A stretch of 8,165 nt of DNA. Origin: Butyrivibrio sp. GTDB lineage: Bacteria; Bacillota_A; Clostridia; Lachnospirales; Lachnospiraceae. Both the position numbers and the translations under genes were made by a program. Shown here piece after piece: positions 6,063 through 8,165 of the stretch. Numbering within the stretch: position 1 is the first letter of the stretch; each line of letters starts with the position of its first letter. The notes below the pieces were generated by a model that had not been told where the DNA came from, ran no database searches, and saw only the letters and a list, made by a program, of their open reading frames with translations. The stretch lies in the NCBI GenBank assembly GCA_017996845.1, contig JAGOGF010000112.1, positions 1-8,165 of the forward strand. The letters run 5' to 3'.

Positions 6063-7433
6063 ATGAATAAAAATAAATATGAGATAGACATGGTGCATGG
6101 CCCACTTGCAGGTAAAATTCTTCTTTTCTCCATTCCGCTGATGTGCTCCAGTATTCTCCAGCTGCTGTTCAATGCTGCGGATGTTGTTGTCGTCGGACAA
6201 TTCTCTGGCCCGAATTCAATTGCTGCTGTCGGATCGACCGGTTCGGTTATTAATCTGATTGTCAGTTTTTTTATGGGGCTTGCCGTTGGTGTAAACGTCC
6301 TTGCAGCACGCTATTATGCTGCAAGACAAGAAAAAGATATGCGTGAAACGGTTCATACTGCTGCCATGATCAGCATCATCGGCGGTATTCTGATCGCTGT
6401 CATCGGGATACTGATTTCCCGCCCCATTCTGTTGGCCATGGGATCTCCTGCCGAAGTAATCGGATTATCTGCCCTTTATATGAAAATATACTTTTTAGGA
6501 GCGCCTTCTCTGCTTATATATAATCTCGGAAGTGCAATTTTACGTGCAATTGGTGATACAAGACGACCGCTTTACTATCTGGTCATCAGCGGCATCACTA
6601 ATGTTGTACTGAATCTATTTTTTGTTATCGTGATGCATCTCGATGTCGCCGGTGTTGCAATTGCAACCATTATTTCAGAAACGATTTCAGCAGTATTGAT
6701 TACAAGATGTCTGATGCAGGCGACAGAAAGTTACCGTTTCATGCCGTCAAAATTACACATTACAAAGGAGAAACTGATTCGAATCCTACAGCTTGGTGTT
6801 CCTGCCGGGCTGCAGGGGATGATTTTTGCTCTTTCCAATGTTTTGATTCAGTCATCCATTAACTCATTCGGTGCAATCGCTATGGCAGGAAATGCTGCCG
6901 CATCAAATCTGGAAGGATTCGTATATATGTCCATGAATTCCATCTATCAGGCCTGTGTTTCTTTCACCAGCCAAAACTTTGGTGCCGGAGAATATAAACG
7001 CATTGGAAAAGTACTTCGTACCTGCCTGGTCATCGTTTTTGTAATCGGACTTGTTATGGGCAACTGTTTCTATTTACTCGGACGACCGCTTCTTCACATC
7101 TATACCTCTGATCCACAGGCAATTACCTTTGGACTGCAGAGAATGTCCGTTATCTGTACAACTTATCTGCTATGCGGTGTCATGGATACCCTATGCGGAA
7201 GTCTGCGCGGGCTTGGGTATTCAACTGTGCCTATGGTCGTTTCTCTTCTTGGTGCCTGCGGCTTCCGTATTATATGGATCTATACCATATTTATCCGCTT
7301 TCATAACCTTTTTGTTCTTTATCTCAGTTATCCTGCCAGCTGGTTTCTTACCGCACTCACACATCTGGTCTGCTACTTTATCATTCGACGGATTCTTGCC
7401 AGAAAAGGACAGGAGAATCTTCTGTCTGCATAA
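6063..7433 (+). CDS. MATE-family efflux transporter
   Basis: An inner-membrane exporter of 456 residues, the normal size for the multidrug and toxic compound extrusion family, which usually expels cationic compounds in exchange for Na+ or H+. Seen here: about twelve hydrophobic segments in two similar halves; the first half opens with GKILLFSIPLM and NAADVVVVGQFSG (37-49), the second with a matching LGVPAGLQGMIFALSNVLIQ segment, and SAILRAIGDTRRPLYY is the typical end of the fourth helix and the loop after it. It belongs to the Gram-positive MATE subgroup common in Clostridia; the substrate cannot be read from sequence. The ATG at 6063 follows the asparaginase stop by 3 bases, and its ribosome binding site (GGAAG, 6050-6054, 8-base spacing) lies inside the end of the asparaginase gene, so the two are co-transcribed and probably coupled. 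A strong terminator follows. Confidence 0.95.
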   Translation: MNKNKYEIDMVHGPLAGKILLFSIPLMCSSILQLLFNAADVVVVGQFSGPNSIAAVGSTGSVINLIVSFFMGLAVGVNVLAARYYAARQEKDMRETVHTAAMISIIGGILIAVIGILISRPILLAMGSPAEVIGLSALYMKIYFLGAPSLLIYNLGSAILRAIGDTRRPLYYLVISGITNVVLNLFFVIVMHLDVAGVAIATIISETISAVLITRCLMQATESYRFMPSKLHITKEKLIRILQLGVPAGLQGMIFALSNVLIQSSINSFGAIAMAGNAAASNLEGFVYMSMNSIYQACVSFTSQNFGAGEYKRIGKVLRTCLVIVFVIGLVMGNCFYLLGRPLLHIYTSDPQAITFGLQRMSVICTTYLLCGVMDTLCGSLRGLGYSTVPMVVSLLGACGFRIIWIYTIFIRFHNLFVLYLSYPASWFLTALTHLVCYFIIRRILARKGQENLLSA

Positions 7434-7436
7434 TAT

Positions 7437-7486
7437 AAAAAAACTTCTGCTGCCGTATTTTTCATCATACCGCAGCAGAAGTTTTT
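7437..7486. terminator. Bidirectional Rho-independent terminator
   Basis: AAAAACTTCTGCTGC (7439-7453) pairs perfectly with GCAGCAGAAGTTTTT (7472-7486). After one C-C mismatch (7454/7471) the stem continues for four more pairs (7455-7458 with 7467-7470) around an 8-base loop. The stem has a T-run on the plus strand and an A-run (7437-7443) that becomes a T-run on the minus strand, so it can serve both the MATE gene ending at 7433 and the opposing cyclase gene ending at 7511. Confidence 0.93.
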
Positions 7487-7510
7487 CATATTTTTTGTTC
7501 ATAAAAGTTT

Positions 7511-8165
7511 TTAAAATACAACTCTATTTCTGCCAGTCTGTTTCCCGATATACAGTTTTTTATCTGCCTCGATAATGGTATGTTCCACACTGTCACCAGC
7601 CATATGTTCCTGCAATCCTAGCGTTATGGTAATTCTGATAATCTGATTTTCATGTTCAATCTGCATCGCTGCAATCATTTTACGAAGTTCTTCCAGCTTA
7701 TGCATACTTTCATCTCCATTTATTCCATAAAAAACAAAAAGGAACTCTTCCCCTCCCCATCTTGCAATTAAACCACTCTTGCTCATATATTCCTGCAATA
7801 TTTCTCCAAGTTTCTGTAAAACAGCATCACCTGCCTCATGTCCATAGGTGTCATTGACCTGCTTGAAAAAATCAATATCCCCGATTGCAATATTAATGTA
7901 TTCTGTATCCCACCGCTTACCTTCCGGCGCAATTTGAATCAGTTTTTCAATAATCCCGCGCCTGTTCAACAGCCCTGTCAATGGATCAATCGCTGCAAGC
8001 CGACGAATTTTTTCATTGTAGTCGATCAGCTTCTTTTCTATCACCAGTGAGTGTCCGCTTACAAATATAATCATCCATGCCACTGCTGTAAAGATTACAA
8101 TCGTATTTACACTTTGAAAGAAAATGCCGTTGTCACTCACGATTATTTTAACCGGAAGATAAAAA
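7511..8165 (-). CDS. Membrane-anchored diguanylate cyclase (GGDEF domain), 5' end outside the window
   Basis: Makes cyclic di-GMP from two GTP. Residue numbers here count from a GTG at 8140, but the frame stays open to the window edge (eight more codons), so the gene is partial and that GTG is probably internal. Seen here: one membrane helix near 11-28, a short linking helix, then a full GGDEF domain: DPLTGLLNRRG (52-62), DIDFFKQVNDTYGHEAGDAVL (metal and GTP binding), RWGGEEF (127-133, intact active-site loop), and ADKKLYIGKQTGRNRV at the end. The product-inhibition I-site (RxxD, five residues before GGEEF in PleD) is SKSG (120-123) here, so it is absent. The missing N-terminus probably holds further membrane helices or a sensor. 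It ends at the shared terminator, convergent with the MATE gene. Confidence 0.93.
   Translation of the reverse strand, partial: FYLPVKIIVSDNGIFFQSVNTIVIFTAVAWMIIFVSGHSLVIEKKLIDYNEKIRRLAAIDPLTGLLNRRGIIEKLIQIAPEGKRWDTEYINIAIGDIDFFKQVNDTYGHEAGDAVLQKLGEILQEYMSKSGLIARWGGEEFLFVFYGINGDESMHKLEELRKMIAAMQIEHENQIIRITITLGLQEHMAGDSVEHTIIEADKKLYIGKQTGRNRVVF

Noticed and set aside
7051..7575. Plus-strand open frame of 174 codons overlapping the end of the MATE gene
   Set aside because: It runs through the terminator hairpin and into the opposing cyclase gene, and lies out of frame inside a well-supported transporter.

Overview
The window reads as ordinary chromosome of a low-GC Gram-positive anaerobe of the Clostridia, most likely a gut Lachnospiraceae. 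This is inferred from AT-rich DNA with compact gene spacing, AGGAGG-type ribosome binding sites, and protein types typical of that group (a VanZ-like protein, a stand-alone DUF2156 protein, a ROK sugar kinase with an HxxC zinc pattern, a MATE transporter). I cannot fix genus or species. There are no RNA genes, CRISPR arrays, insertion sequences, phage genes or integration sites that I can support.

Layout, left to right. (1) A minus-strand operon covers 1-1751: a DUF2156 (MprF C-terminal-like) protein, then a GNAT/Eis-like acetyltransferase, then the first bases of a third gene that starts at position 4. (2) A 193-base divergent intergenic region (1752-1944) holds a triple 8-bp tandem repeat and a pair of oppositely facing TATAAT boxes. 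(3) A plus-strand VanZ-like membrane protein (1945-2532) faces the next operon and almost touches it; the two stop codons are 9 bases apart. (4) A minus-strand operon (4831 down to 2542) encodes a ROK-family kinase, probably a fructokinase, translationally coupled to a polytopic membrane protein with GT-C glycosyltransferase-like features. (5) A 214-base divergent region (4832-5045) carries one promoter in each direction and two palindromes on the kinase side. (6) A plus-strand operon (5046-7433) encodes a type I L-asparaginase and a MATE exporter, 3 bases apart. (7) A long, nearly perfect bidirectional terminator lies at 7437-7486. (8) A minus-strand membrane-anchored diguanylate cyclase (GGEEF) runs off the right edge.

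The genes look like four separate transcription units rather than one pathway. The most unexplained structure is non-coding. Inside the VanZ gene, a perfect 13-bp hairpin is followed, on the minus strand only, by a T-run. It looks like the missing terminator of the convergent kinase/membrane-protein operon, and would make that operon's message antisense to most of the VanZ gene. The kinase promoter also has a 19-bp imperfect palindrome over its -10 box and a 22-bp interrupted palindrome in its leader, which suggests specific control by an unidentified regulator. I do not see a convincing new multi-gene defence, mobile or biosynthetic system.
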